A DNA stretch of 64,000 bases from Paulinella micropora (GCA_019918135.1 WBZZ01001348.1:1-64000), one strand, 5' to 3'. Shown: positions 45,466-57,700, counted from the stretch's first letter. Notes: generated by a model not told the origin, from the letters alone. Made by a program: numbers and translations.

Positions 45466-47075
45466 CGCAAATTGCGGCTAATGTCCGTAAATGCCTGCAT
45501 TTTCTACATTTGCCGCGAAATCCCCTGCAAATTGCGGCAAAAAGCAAAAAATGTCCGTAAATGCCTGCATTTTCCACATTTGCCGCGAAATCCACCGCAA
45601 ACAGCAGCTTGAGAATCTTTTTTTTTTTTTTTTTGCAAAGGACCTTTCGACAATTTGCAAATTAGCCCCAGCAAAATTTTTTGTAGGAACAAAAGCGGGC
45701 GGGGAAATTGTGCACTGATATTTTTCCTCCCCGCCCGCTTTTGTTTCCCCAGAAATTTTGCTGGTGCTGATTTGCAAATTACCGAAATGTCCTTTGCAAA
45801 AAAAAAAAAAAAAAAAAATTCTTGGCGCGCCGCAAATTTCGTCACAAAGCGCGAATGTCCGTAAATGCAGGCATTTTCCACATTTGCCGCGAAATTCACC
45901 GCACATTTCGGCAGAAAGCGCGAATGTCCGCAAATGCCTGCATTTTCCACATTTGCCGCTAAATCCACCGCAAACAGCACCTTGAGAAAGAAAAAAAAAT
46001 TGCAAAGGACAATTTGCAAATTAGCCCCAGCAAAATTTTTTGGGGAAACAAAAGCGGGCGGGGAAATTGTGCACAGATATTCTTTTCTCCCCGCCTGCTT
46101 TTGTTTCTACAGAAATTTTGCTGGGGCTAATTTGCAAATTACCGAAATGTCCTTTGCAAAAAAAAAAAAAAAAAAAATTCTTGGCGCGCCGCAAATTTCG
46201 GCAGAAAGGCGAATGTCCGTAAATGCAGGCATTTTCCGCATTTGCCGCGAAATCCACCGCAAACAGCACCTTGAGAAAGAAAAAAAAATTTTGTTGCAAA
46301 GGACAATTTGCAAATTAGCCCCAGCAAAATTTTTTGGGGAAACAAAAGCGGGCGGGGAAATTGTGCACTGATATTTGTTTGTCCCCGCCCGCTTTTGTTT
46401 CCCCAGAAATTTTGCTGGGGCTAATTTGCAAATTACCGAAATGTCCTTTGCAAAAAAAAAAGAAAAATCTTGGCGCGCCGCAAATTTCGGCAGAAAGCGC
46501 GAATGTCCGTAAATGCCTGCATTTTCCACATTTGCCGCAAAATTCACCGCACATTTCGGCAGAAAGCGCGAATGTCCGCAAATGCCTGCATTTTCCAAAT
46601 TTGCCGCTAAATCCACCGCAAACAGCACCTTGAGAAAGAAAAAAAAATGTTTTTTTTTGCAAAGGACATTTCGACAATTTGCAAATTAGCCCCAGCAAAA
46701 TTTTTTGGGGAAACAAAAGCGGGCGGGGAAATTGTGCACAGATATTTTTTCTCCCCGCCCGCTCTTGTTTCTACAGAAATTTTGCTGGGGCTAATTGCCG
46801 AAATGTCCTTTGCATTAAAAAAATTCTTGGCGCACCGCAAATTTCGGCAGAAAGCGCGAATGTCCGTAAATGCAGGCATTTGCAGCGAAATCCCCCGCAA
46901 ATTGCGGCAAAAAGGCAAAAATGTCCGTAAATGCCGGCATTTTCCACATTTGCAGCGAAATCCACCGCAAACAGCACCTTGAGAAAGATTTTTTTTTTCT
47001 GCAAAGGACATTTCGACAATTTGCAAATTAGCCCCAGCAAAATTTTTTGGGGAAACGAGGGCGGGCGGGGAGAAA
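45466..47075. repeat. Hairpin satellite: five tandem foldback units
   Basis: Alternating foldbacks and spacers. Foldbacks at 45632-45800, 46000-46160, 46294-46453, 46657-46814 and a half-unit at 47001-47075. Each has about 70-bp arms (TTGCAAAGGAC ... GCAAATTAGCCCCAGC ... AAAGCGGGCGGGG) around a short loop. Spacers hold one or two copies of a roughly 75-bp block (GAATGTCCGTAAATGC ... CATTTGCCGCGAAAT). Purely non-coding by appearance. Confidence 0.9.
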
Positions 47076-48268
47076 AAAAGTACATTCGGTACACTGATAG
47101 GGCTTCTCGCCAGTGTGCACACGTGTGTGTTTTGAGAGGCTACCAGCTTCCGTAAAGCGACTGTCGCATTCAGTACACGTGAACTGCTTCTCGCCCGTGT
47201 GCGTCCGCATATGTCCTTGGAGATGGCCAGAGGTTGCAAAGCGACTGTCGCATTTAGTACACGCGAACTGCTTTTCGCCCGTATGTGTCAGCAAATGTAA
47301 TTTCAGAGCGCCAGAGGTTGTAAAGCGACTGTCGTATTCAGTACACGCGAACTGCTTCTCGCCCGTGTGCGTTCGCGAATGTGTTTGGAGAGTGTCAGAC
47401 CTTGCAAAGCGACTGCCACATTCAGTACACGCGAACGGTTTCTCGCCTGTGTGTGTCCGCATGTGCTCTTTGAGAGTGCCAGAGGATGTAAAGCGACTGT
47501 CGCATTCGGTACACATATAATGCTTCTCGCCTGTGTGTGTTCGCATGTGCTCTTTGAGATTGCCAGCTTGTGCAAAGCGACTGTCTCATTCAGTACACGT
47601 GTAATGCTTCTCGCCCGTGTGCGTCCGCATATGCCCCTTGAGAGCGCCAGAGGTTGCAAGGCGACTGTCGCATTCAGTACACGCGAACGGCTTCTCGCCT
47701 GTGTGCGTCCGCATATGTATTTTGAGAGTGCTAGCTTGTGCAAAGCGCTTGTCGCATTCAGTACACGCGTAATGCTTCTCGCCCGTATGTGTCTAATTAT
47801 GTCTTTGGAGAGCATAAGAGGTCATGACGCATTTGTCACAATAGGTACAAGCAAAACTCTTTTTCTGCGTTGGCTGTGAGCTATGTGCGATCTCTTGCTG
47901 CTCTTTTCTTTTCCTTTGGTTTGGGGGGCTTTGTTTCACTGCTAGTGTCGGCGACCGCACGCTCGGGTAGCGCGGCAGTATTCGTCTGTTCTTGGTGTTC
48001 TTCGTGCCGACGCTTTTTTTTTGCTCTTAGCAATTTACTTGCGCGCGTGAGCAATACAAAGCCTGAAAAGCAGGCGGCGCGAGTCTGCGGCCCGTATGGA
48101 GCCTCGGCGGGTGAAACAGCGCTCGCACGCTGGTTGCCAAATCTCCTGGTCAGCGAGGCTGCAAAACAAACCTCGATCGCGCACGCACAAATGTCCGTCG
48201 CCTATCGTGGCCACCGTTTCGCGGCTGCCATATTCGGTCACAAAGTGCCGCACGGCGCAGCTGTCCAT
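47060..48268 (-). pseudogene. C2H2 zinc-finger protein gene, decayed and truncated
   Basis: Nine TGEK-linked C2H2 fingers plus a cut tenth ([16 protein letters not shown] type) run from about 47870 to 47060. Finger 1 ends in TAG (about 47790), finger 4 has TGA in place of its second Cys codon (about 47590), and finger 7 has Cys changed to Tyr. The tenth finger stops where the hairpin satellite begins. Upstream, a 77-codon frame from ATG 48268 (MDSCAVRHFVTEYGSRETVA) may be the N-terminus; an A run near 48010 separates it from the finger frame. A DNA-binding host regulator originally; probably non-functional now. Confidence 0.75.
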
Positions 48269-48299
48269 GACTTTTCTCTCAGACAGAAATAGAAGAAGA

Positions 48300-48830
48300 A
48301 TGCAAACTAACTACAAGACAAGAGGTGGATGTTTGGGTCGTGGTCCTCTCCCTCCCTCCCCCCCCCCCCCCCTCTCTCCACCTAATATGCGGTGGTGATG
48401 GGGAAGGGGGGCCGCCAATATATGGGAGGTGGGCCGAGGGGAGCGGCCCCCCCCCCCCTCTCCGGCATTCAAGCAAGAGGAAAGGGGGGGGGGGGGGGCG
48501 TCAGTACAGAGAGGTTCTCCCCCCCCCCCGCCCGTCGACGTTCGCTCTGAGCAACTTTTTAGCAATTGCAGGAAAATGTGCGGGAAGAGTGCATGAGGTG
48601 AAGGAAAGCCCAAAAGCCAGGACCGCACTCGCCCTCCGCACTCTCCCCCGCCCCCTTCCCCTCTCCCCTCCCCCTTTTGGGCACACATATTTCTTTTGCT
48701 CTAGCTTCAAAACAGAACATTGGCGGGTGTGAGCCAGAGAAAGAATAACAAAAAAAAGAGAGAGAGAGCAAAGGAGATTTTTTTTAGATAGTTTCTTTCC
48801 ACTTCTTTCCCTCCTCCCTACTCCCTATCC
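48300..48830. other. Low-complexity intergenic DNA
   Basis: C and G runs, CT-rich tracts and an AG repeat near 48757. No gene supported. Confidence 0.65.
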
Positions 48831-48835
48831 TCTAT

Positions 48836-51800
48836 TTGTTCCTGTTTTGGCTCACTAGCCACATGCTGCTGCTGCTGCTAAACGCAGCATTGGCGTTCGG
48901 TGCAGTCTGGGGCGATTCCACTGCCTTTGCAAGGGTTCGTTCGGTAATTCCTCTAGGGTCCCAAGTCCGCGTCGTCATTGAATCGCGTGGTTGTGTCGAC
49001 ACGATCTGTAGATCTTTAGCCACCTTCACCGACAATGGGCAAGAGTTTCAAGTGCACTTAGCAGTTCCGCGCCGTTTGTCACCTATTCAACGGAGGTTCT
49101 CGGTTTCAGTCCCACCTGGACACGTACTGTCACGGCGAGCGTGTCACTCACGGACGACGTGGACGGGGGGCTGCTGGCGCGCACTATCAAGGACTTCCTG
49201 AAGGAGACGTGGGACCCCCTGTCCAACAACACCAACTCGAGCAACGCCAAGTCGCTGCAGGACCCTGGCACGCCGCCGGCACCGCACGAAACTAATGCTA
49301 GCGCCACCGCCGATCGGTTGGGGAACGCCCTGAACATACTGGACCAGCAGGACACCAACGGCACGGCGCGGCACCGCCGGCGTGCATTATTACAAGCAAT
49401 TAGTAGCAGCCTGACGCTTAATGAAATCCAGACAGTCTGCACCGAATTCTCTAGCGCGTGGAAAGAGCTCAAGCAGCTGAGCCTGGACGCTGTCAAGACC
49501 TTTAACCTGACCAAGGCGGCTGACGAAAGCGCGGAGACCGACGCCGCCACGGTGCTCGCCGACTGCCTGGCCAGCTCGCTGACGGCCGTGTCGTCCAAGT
49601 GCCTGGACCTCAAGACCTGCGCCGAAAACGAAGTGCAGAACATCAAGTATGATTTAGACCTCGACTTGCGAATGCTTATACGACGGAGCTGTTGTACCTG
49701 CGCAACATGTACACGCGCGAGCTGGACCAGTTCAAGGCCTCGACCGAATTCAGTGATCAATGGAACTCGATGGTGGATTCGTACCAGGCTACTAATGCCC
49801 AGATCGGCGCGGCCAGGGACCAGGTCCAGGGCCTGCTCGGCAACGTAGACACCGCTGTGTCCGCGCTGGAGGGGCAGCTGAACGCCACGGCGAACTTTTA
49901 CAACGATGTTTTGCGGCGCCACGTGGGGTTGCTCGAGAACACGACGCAGCAGGTCCTGAACTCCAACGGTGCATTTAGGCGGGTGATTACTGTCACGAAC
50001 AACCAGATCAACGCGCTGCTGTCGTGCGCCGACGGCGCGGAATTCATCACGGAGCGCAACAGACTGTTCATGCAGGCGCTGCTGGAGAAGGCGGTGAGCG
50101 CGTCGGCCGTGTGGGACAGCCTGGCTCGGGTGCTGGAGCTGATCCACACGCGCGCCGACTCCAAGGCGTCGCTGGTGCGCGGCCTGTTCAGTGCCCTGCA
50201 GGACTCGGTCGAACAGGGCTGGTCGCAGCTGCTGACCGACGGCGGCAGGCAGCCCCTGGCGCTGTTCGACCCTACTAGCGGCGCGCCCGACTGGTTCCCC
50301 GTCAAGGGCAGCGCCTGGGTCAGCATACGCCCGGTCCCGCCGGCCGCTAGGCCGGGGCGGGGCCTGTGCTACCAGAGCGCCGCGCCCGTGCTGCTGGAGA
50401 TGCGTTCGCTGTGGCTCGAGTGCAACCTCGTGCCGCTTTCAATCGAGAACCAGCAGTACGACTCGTTGCTGCAGACCGCGCTGCTGTTCGGCCCGCGCGG
50501 TTGCACCGGCCGCGGTTGCATCTGTGTGCTGCAGCGCCGGGTCGAGGTCTCGACCTCAGAGGACACGCGCCTGAGCTGGCTGGGCGCCACCGCATTGGCG
50601 TCCGCCTCGCTGTTGGGGCTCGAGAACCGCACCGTGCCGACGCCCGCCGCCACCGGCGCATGGCTGGCGCCAGATGGTTGGACCGAGTGCGCCAGGGGCA
50701 ACGAGAGCGGCCTGGAGGCCGTGACGGGAGTCCTGCGCGACGAGTTCTGCCGCCCAGGCACGGCCGACGGCGCGCAGTGGGACTGGGTCAGGTGGGGGCA
50801 CTGCGGCCGGCCGCGGCCCGCGGCGGGGGCTTGGGGCAACCTGACGAACAGTTTGTTGGACGCGCTGGACGCGGCCTGTAACAACAACGGTTCGCGCGCC
50901 TTGAATTCGGTGTGGGCCAACGCGCGCAACGGCCTCGTCGTGAGGCACCTGACGTGGCCGTTTCTGCAGCGCTGGCGTCGGCCGACCTCAGCGAGTTGTG
51001 GTTGCTCGGCGACCGCCGAACGGTAGCCTCGGCGGCAATTGAGCCGTCTGTTGTCAACGGCACGGTCGAGCAAGTGTCTTGGGTCAACGTGCACGAGCGC
51101 CTACTGCCCGCCCAGCTCTATGTTGCCGGTTACCCGTACTGTCTGGACAAGCCGTGCCCGGTGCGCGCAACCGCAGTGGACGCCGCCAGCGGGCTGGTCC
51201 GGGCCTACCGCGCCATCAACGCCTCGTCGTCTGGGGCAAACATGAGTGCCAATCTCTCGCACCCGTTCGGCTCCGCTAGCTACAGCGGCGCGCCAGAGGG
51301 TTTGCAGACGTACGTGCACGACGTGCCGCAGGCGCTGCTGAAGCCCATGCAGTGGCTGGCGGCGCGCGCGCACACGCCGCTGTATTTGTTCGAGCCCGCG
51401 CCGACCGGCGCCCGCGCCGCCGGCTGGCTCGCCAAGAGAGACTGGTTTGCGGGGCTCGCCCCGGAGCAGCGGCAGCAGTACCTGTCGCAGTGGGGCGGGC
51501 TGGTGCGCCTGCCCCTGCGTGAGGACGGCATGGCCAGATTTCTGGACAGCGCGCGCAACCCGTACGCACAAGGCGTCTTTGACCCGCGCGCCGCGGACGT
51601 GTGCCTGGGCCACTTCCTGGCGCCGCTCGACGTCGAGACTCCTCCTTCTCCGGAAGACCTGCTGCAGCAGCTGCGACAGCTACAGAACGCGTCCGACGGC
51701 GACCGCAGCCGCTACGAGTGGCTGGCCGGTGGACCCGGCGGCCGCGGGGCTGCGTCTGCGCGACCGGCGCTGCCAGCGCACGAGGACCACGGGCGCAGGC

Positions 51801-53161
51801 GGGCTGTGCTCGATTCTGGAGAAGTACTACGTGCACTTGCCGCGCGACACAGGCGCCGTCCGCTTCTACCCCAAGCGCTGGGAGCTGGAGATCCTGCTGC
51901 GGGTGCCATTCGCGCCCAACAGCACGGTGTCGTCGCAGGGGTTGGAGGGCCTCCGTTTCTGCCCGCAACAACTGGAACTCAGGCAGCCCATCGGCGGCAC
52001 GCAGCAACGCGAGGTGCGCTTCGCGTACACCACGGTAGACCCGATAAATATCGGCAGGGCTGCGAGCTGCGCGTACGGGTGGCGGGGCTACTGGTGTTTG
52101 CTAGATTGTTGCAGGGCCTGCCACAGTACCAAACTCCTGTTGTTGACGTCACCGCCCTGTCGGGTGATCTGAACGTGACAGTGGGCTGTCCACAGCCAGT
52201 GCATGAAATTCTGTGCCTGTCCGACCGCATCACGCAGGGCCAGCTCCCCAGGCTCGAGGCCGTCAGGGACAACGCGGTGCAGCTGCGCCTGCAGCAGCAG
52301 AGCGAGCTGATGCCCCTGTACCGCCGGCTGGGAGAGACGGTGTCGCAGCTCTCGGCGTCCACCGTGGGCCTCGCGGCACAGGTCGAGCTGGCGACCAGGG
52401 AGTCGATGCAGGCTTTCTCGTCCAGCGGCGCCATTGGGGACAACACGCAGGACTTTCTGAACGACCTGGCGAATCATTCCGATGCGCTGCAGCAGGACAT
52501 CAAGGATTACGGCGCCAAGGCCAAGGCAGAGTTTGCCAACGTCTACCAGGAGGCGCTGGCCCGCTACAATCTGTTGATGGCAGACATAAAAGCAGCCAGG
52601 GCCAAACAAAAGACTCTGACCGACCTGTACAACTCGGGTGCCAATATGCTGGCCAATGTCAACGAAAATCTCGACCAGCTGCAAACGCTGTCGACTAGCA
52701 TTACGCAAACGGCAAAAGGCGTCGTGGCCAGGCTGCAGACGGCACTCGATCTGCGCTGGGCCGTCGACCCGGGGGTGCCTCCATGGGAGCTGGCCGCCTT
52801 CCTCAACATCAGCACCGACTACTGCCTGTACCTGTTGCCGTCGCCGGCGGCCATCGAGAAAACCATCTATTCGCCCTGCCTCGGCAACGGGGAGAGCATC
52901 TTTTGGTATGACAGCCACTGCCGCTGCAATGGACGACTCGTGGCGGGTGCGTTCGCGGCCGGTCTTTTGTGCTCTTCGCTCGCGGCCGCCGTCGCGTTTC
53001 TCACGGCGGGGGGCGTGCCTGCCTGCGCACGCAAGTGTTGCCCGCGCACGAAAGTCGCGTTGATGGACGCGCAGCAAACGACCCGTCTGGCTATAGCGGG
53101 CGGCGTCGCCGCGGCCTTGGGGCTGATTCTGCTGACTGTCATGCTCGTACGGGCAGAGTAA
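48836..53161 (+). pseudogene. Large coiled-coil membrane glycoprotein, unknown family, broken
   Basis: Coding signal of about 1,400 residues. It begins with a signal peptide (MLLLLLNAALAFGAV from 48863), then many NxS/T sequons, a basic cleavage-like site (RHRRRALLQ near 49372), a long Cys- and Trp-containing ectodomain and a helical region rich in heptads (about 52210-52730). Near the end are a Cys cluster (CLGNG to HCRC) and two hydrophobic segments (about 52945-53030 and 53085-53150), so it is probably membrane-anchored. Base composition is GC-rich. The signal moves between frames about three to five times, so it looks broken. Layout recalls viral or cell-surface glycoproteins, but I cannot assign a family; treated as a fossil. 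Confidence 0.6.
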
Positions 53162-53400
53162 CTGGAGGTGTCAACTAAACGCTTTTCTTGCGCAAGCGCG
53201 GGACAACAAAAAAAAAAGAGACAAGGAAAAAAAACAACAACGGAAAAAAAGAAACCGTAGGCTTTCCTTTTTTTGTTTTTTTTTTTTTTTTTTTTGTTTG
53301 CTGTTTCCCCTTTTTTGCGTTCAAGTTTGGGCTGAAGATCTGTTCAATTACTTTTTGTTTTTTTTAATTGAAAAAGGAACAAGAAAAAACAAGAGAAAAC
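53162..53400. other. A/T-run intergenic spacer
   Basis: Poly-A and poly-T runs between two convergent genes; may contain both 3' ends. Nothing else seen. Confidence 0.6.
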
Positions 53401-53414
53401 CAAAGGTTTAGGCT

Positions 53415-53741
53415 ACGAAGCTTGCGTGGCGGCCGTTGTGGTATTGGCAATGAGCGTACAACCCCGTCACGGGATACTGCGGCAGGTCCAGAAAGTGCAC
53501 GTACCGCTGGCGGTGCTCCGTAGCTGGTGGCGTGCTTGAGCGCATTCAGGCCTAGGTGTTTGATGCAGGCGGCGCGGTACGTGCCCGAGCTCAGCAGGTG
53601 CAGGCGCGGGTCCAGGAGCTCTTCCCACGTAGTGTCGGCGGCTATCAAGCCGTGAGCACTGCTCTGGTTCGCGACCACGATGGGAGCCAGCGTGCGGGGT
53701 TCAAAGCTGTACTTGGTGGTAGACTCCTGCAGGAACGACAT
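53415..53741 (-). pseudogene. Small unrecognised gene
   Basis: Starts at ATG 53741 (MSFLQESTTKYSFEPRTLAP), about 110 residues. The first part and the likely last part (HRQRYVHFLDLPQYPVTG, to a stop near 53415) are in different frames. High-complexity sequence on the minus strand; no domain recognised. Convergent with the membrane glycoprotein gene. Confidence 0.4.
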
Positions 53742-54066
53742 TTGCAGAAAACAAAAGCTCCTTCATTTCGTTGGGGGGGGGGGGGGCGGGGGGACACGCG
53801 GAAAAATTTTCTGTATGTGTTGGAGAGGGGGGGGGGGGGGGAATGGTTTTTTTTTTTTTTTTTTTGCGTGGCAAAGACAAGAAAAAAAAAGGGGGAGGGG
53901 GCCCCCCGCCCTTTCCCCCACCCCCTTCCCCTTTTCTTCCTCCCAACCGTAAGATTGCCCCGCGCCAATTCTTGTCGCACACCCCCCCCCCCTCCCCGCC
54001 CTTTTTTTTTAAAAATTGCCTTGTCTCGAATTGCCTACCGAAAAAAACTTTTTCTTTTTAAGTACC

Positions 54067-54606
54067 ATGACAGACCGCAAATGTGACGCTACGCAATGTG
54101 GCGACCCTGTGGACCCGGGGTGCGAACCTTGCTGCGAAAAGAAGTTTTGTTCTGCTTCTTGCCAGCAAGAGCCACACGGCTGTGAAGGGGCCAAGATGCA
54201 AACGCAGTCACAGCACGAGTGCTCTTCACTCAATACAACTACAAACGGACTAGCGGAATGCACAATCGCAGCTCCTAGATGTCCTTACTGCGACTGTAGA
54301 CTAGATGAAGATGACAGCGATCAGACACAACTGCAGGCCGGCCGGCCCCGCCAAAAGACTCTCTCTCTCTCTCTTTTTTTGTGTGTGTGTGGTGCCATGT
54401 ATCGTGCATTCCGAGCACTAGTCATCGCAGGCCTCTTGGGGAGGGTGGGGGGGCTAGAAAGGAGGGGGGGGCCTCGCTTTCTTGCACCCGCTCGTTTTTT
54501 AAGGAAAAAAAAATGGCCGCAGTTTTTTTGTTCAAAAAAAAAGAAATTAAAAAAAAATCTTGACAAACAAAGAAAAACTGGGCCCCTTGCTGCCTTTTCT
54601 TTCTAG
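54067..54606 (+). CDS. Small Cys-rich, possible zinc-binding protein
   Basis: ATG 54067 after an A/T-rich leader. The first 100 residues hold a Cys-rich N-terminus (CDATQCGDP, CEPCCEKKFCSASCQQ, HGC) that resembles a MYND- or AN1-like knuckle, then a second CPYCDC cluster. After about residue 100 the sequence is low-complexity and may not be coding, so the true end (or an intron) may be near 54350. Partner unknown. Confidence 0.45.
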   Translation: MTDRKCDATQCGDPVDPGCEPCCEKKFCSASCQQEPHGCEGAKMQTQSQHECSSLNTTTNGLAECTIAAPRCPYCDCRLDEDDSDQTQLQAGRPRQKTLSLSLFLCVCGAMYRAFRALVIAGLLGRVGGLERRGGPRFLAPARFLRKKKWPQFFCSKKKKLKKNLDKQRKTGPLAAFSF

Positions 54607-56920
54607 CTCTGGGCCTGCAAGACTGTTGCCGGCGGACTGCGCTGGAAGAGCTGCAACTGAGAGGGCGGCGCTCGGCCCTGCTGATACATCCAGCTGACAT
54701 CGACTTCGAACAGCTGGAAGCCCGGGGGGAAATCGCGCACTTCTATCTGTGGCTGCGCTGGCCTGTACTTTGAACGCAAGACAATGGATCGGGCCCTGGC
54801 CCCCGAGCACCACGATGTCGAGCACGCCGCCGGGCGCCGCGTGGTCCAGGCTCTCATCCAAGTTATCATAATCCGACAGCCGCCAGGGCGCCAACACGGC
54901 GGGTTGATCAGCGGCAGCCACAAAGCGCCGTCCGCTGCCCAGCACGCCCCGGTGCTGGTTCGTAAACTCGTGCGACGCATGCAGGGGGGCCCAGGACAGC
55001 CGGCCGCCCTTGGTTCTTTTGCGCAACCAGCGGCACAGCTTGTCCCTGGCCTTGTAGCGTGTGTCGTCGCCGCGAATGCCATTGGTCAGCGGCGACAAAG
55101 GCGGCAGCGCCCAGCCCAGCGAGTCGGCGAGACTGCGCGCTTCGCCAAAGCACTGCGGCGGCTTCCGTGCCTTGCTGGCCCAGGTACAACGGGTCGCGCA
55201 CCAATGCGAGCCAGCCGAGCCCGCGGTACTTGCCGAAGCGGATCGTCGTGCCCTTGTTCTCGCGCACGAGCTGCAGCAGCCTCGTGACCTGTTTGGCGCG
55301 CTCCACGTTGCGTGCGTCGGCCGGGCCAGGCAACATGCGCACTTTACCGATTAGGCACTGCAGCTTGTCCAGCGCGTCGCCGCGGCTGCCGCACGCCACC
55401 ACCTCGGTCGCGGCCTGCAACAGAGAGTCCAGGCAAGCCGCCGGCGCCAAGACGCCACCAGTGGTTGGCGGACGGCTGGCGTAGCACGGCAGGTCGCACT
55501 CCAGCTCCAGCCGCTTGCCTGCCAGGCAGGCCCACACCTCGGCGTCCCTCCACGCGGGCCGTTGCTGGTACAGAAACACCGCGTCGACTCCGCCAAACAC
55601 ACGCGCCAGCCGGCACTGGCAGCACGTCCAGTACTGCCAGCCGCCGCCGTGCCAGCCGCGAATCTCGGGCGTGCCGTAGAACTCGTCCTGTGTGTGGGCC
55701 GCCGGGCACCGCAGCTTGAGCCAGGCGCACCCCGGCACGTTCGTCACTTCTACGACGCGCGTGGCGCCTGAATAGCAGGCCCAGCGCCTAGTTGACACTT
55801 TCGCGTCCTGGCAGTGCGCCTGGCCGCTGTGCAGCAGCGCCAGCACGTCGCCAACGGTGGTCTTCCATTCGTAGTGGCACGTGCACAGCAGTGTCAGCTT
55901 CTCGTCGCGGCTCTGCGGCGCCGCAAGCGGCGACGGCGGCGGCGCCCCGGACGGCGCACTACGACTGCGCCGCCAAAGCGGGCCGCACCGCACGGCATAC
56001 TCGTCGGGCGCCAGCGCGCGCGCGGGAGGCGGATTCGTGCCCAGCGCCTCTTCCAGGCGCAGCAGCGCCCGCGCCCACACGCCGCCGCACAGGGGGCAGC
56101 CCTGGACGGAGCCCACGTACTCCTTCTGCCGCACACCGCACACGGTGCACCGGAACGACACCGTGTGGTCCGGCGCCGATTGCCACTGCTTCTGCGGCCC
56201 TTGCAGAAACTCGACGTACGGCCACGCCTTCGCGCCCCGGCAGCGCTGGAGGGACCACTCTTCCTCGCAGTGCCTGCCGTTGGCTTGCAGGAGTTCCGCT
56301 GGCGCCGGCCCCCAGTCGCTATTGCACACGTGGCACCACAGCTGCAACCCTTTCTCGAACGGCGGCTTGCTCAGCCACTCGATCGCGGGCGGGAAGCCCT
56401 GGCTGCTGCTGCTGCTGTGTGCCGTGGCTTTCTGCCATTCTTCGTGCAGCGCGGCGCGCAGCTTGCCTGCATCGCCGCCGCAGTGCGCAGAGTATGTGCA
56501 ACCCCGGAAGTCGTCCACCTGCTGCCAGCCACAGTCGGCGCTGCACAGGCGGCACGTGCCCCTGACTTGCCAACTGTCGTGGCTGTACCTGACTTCCTCA
56601 AACTCGAAGTCCGACCAGCTGCCCAGCTGGCAACGCAGCAGCGACCAGCCGGGGCAGTGCGTCTTGGATCCTGCCACGATGTCTTCTGCGCTGTAGGCCT
56701 GCTGCTGGAGAGAGATCAGACACTTGAAGTGCAAGGGCTGCGGGGGTCCGCCGCTCACGTGCACGAGTGAGGGCGCGAAGCTACCTCGGTGGCCGGGCAG
56801 CGACAGCGGCAGCTTGTGCGCTGCCAACGCGCGGTCAAGCGCGGACGGCTCGGGCTTTTCCAGCGGCGGCGGCTCTGATAGTTTGCGCTTCTTCGGGCTG
56901 GCTCGGGTGTCGGTGGACAT
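54603..56920 (-). pseudogene. Zinc-ribbon repeat protein with GKYRG module
   Basis: Starts at MSTDTRASPKKRKLSEPP (56920, a basic nuclear-signal-like start). Several zinc-ribbon or treble-clef units follow (CRLCSADCGW, WCHVCNSDWG, FRCTVCGVRQ with GCPLCGG, LLCTCHYEW with AHC). Further on is TIRFGKYRGLGWLALV, which resembles the small GKYKG-type module at the C-terminus of some exonucleases. About 680 residues are in one frame to 54908; the last part reads in other frames, so it looks broken there. Zinc-ribbon arrays of this style are common in giant viruses and algal genomes (general knowledge). DNA or RNA handling is inferred. Confidence 0.5.
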
Positions 56921-56929
56921 TGAAGACAA

Positions 56930-57290
56930 CTTCTGCCCCAACCAGAAAAAAAAAGCCCACAGCAATTCTATTTATCGACAGCTTTTTGCCAGGGGGGGTC
57001 CGGGGAGAGAAGAAAAAAAAACCGAGAGGAGAAAGAGAGACTGGGGAGGGAGGGAGTGTCTTGGCCCCCCCTCCCCGCAAGGAGGGGGGGCCGTTGCGGG
57101 AGGGGGGGGGGGCCCGTTGCGGCGTCCTCTTTTGTCGTTAAGGCCCCCCCCCTCTCTCACCTCCATGGCGCCGCACAACAGTGAAGAAATAAAAAAAAGA
57201 AAGAACACCGTAAATTACTTTGGCATCTGGCGCGAAATTCACCGGGTCCGGATTTTCAAACAACAAAACTCCCGCCGCCAAAGGCAGTTG

Positions 57291-57337
<47 letters not shown>

Positions 57338-57700
57338 TCTGGGCGAACGTGGGGCGGGCGGGAAAAAAAGAGTAGTCAGCAAGAAGAAAAAGACAGCCAG
57401 TCGTTTCTTAGCAAGGCCCCCCCCCCCCCTCCTCTGTTTCTGACACCTATCCTTCACCCCTTCCCATACCATCCGCCCCCCCCCCCCCCTCCCACCCTTT
57501 TCTCCCCTGGTCTAAAGTGCAGAGCAACCGGCCCCCCCCCCACACACACTCCTGTGGGACCCAAGAAAAATTCTCTACCTGCTTCTTCATTTGTCCAACG
57601 CATTCAAAAAACCCACGAATCCAAGTACGTACGTGGCAACAGGGAAACCACTCGGCGCTAGGGAGCATATGCTGACTACGGGTTCGATCTAAAGCTCATC
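56930..57700. other. Homopolymer-rich spacer with dispersed repeat
   Basis: C, G and T runs. It includes a repeat at 57207-57263 (TTTGGCATCTGGCGCGAAAT ...) that recurs at 60354-60411. No gene supported. Confidence 0.6.

Noticed and set aside
45466-47075. CRISPR array
   Set aside because: Units are long foldbacks with related, not unique, spacers, in a eukaryotic context.
47580-47600. TGA at a finger Cys position read as selenocysteine
   Set aside because: The same gene also has a TAG and a Cys-to-Tyr change and is truncated, so decay is the simpler explanation.
48836-53161. Prominin-like identity
   Set aside because: Only two C-terminal hydrophobic segments and a far larger ectodomain; the five-membrane-segment plan of prominin is not seen.
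42016-57000. Programmed ribosomal frameshifting to explain many frame changes
   Set aside because: No shared slippery motif was seen at the changes, and the LINEs and the Bro-like gene use plain frames.
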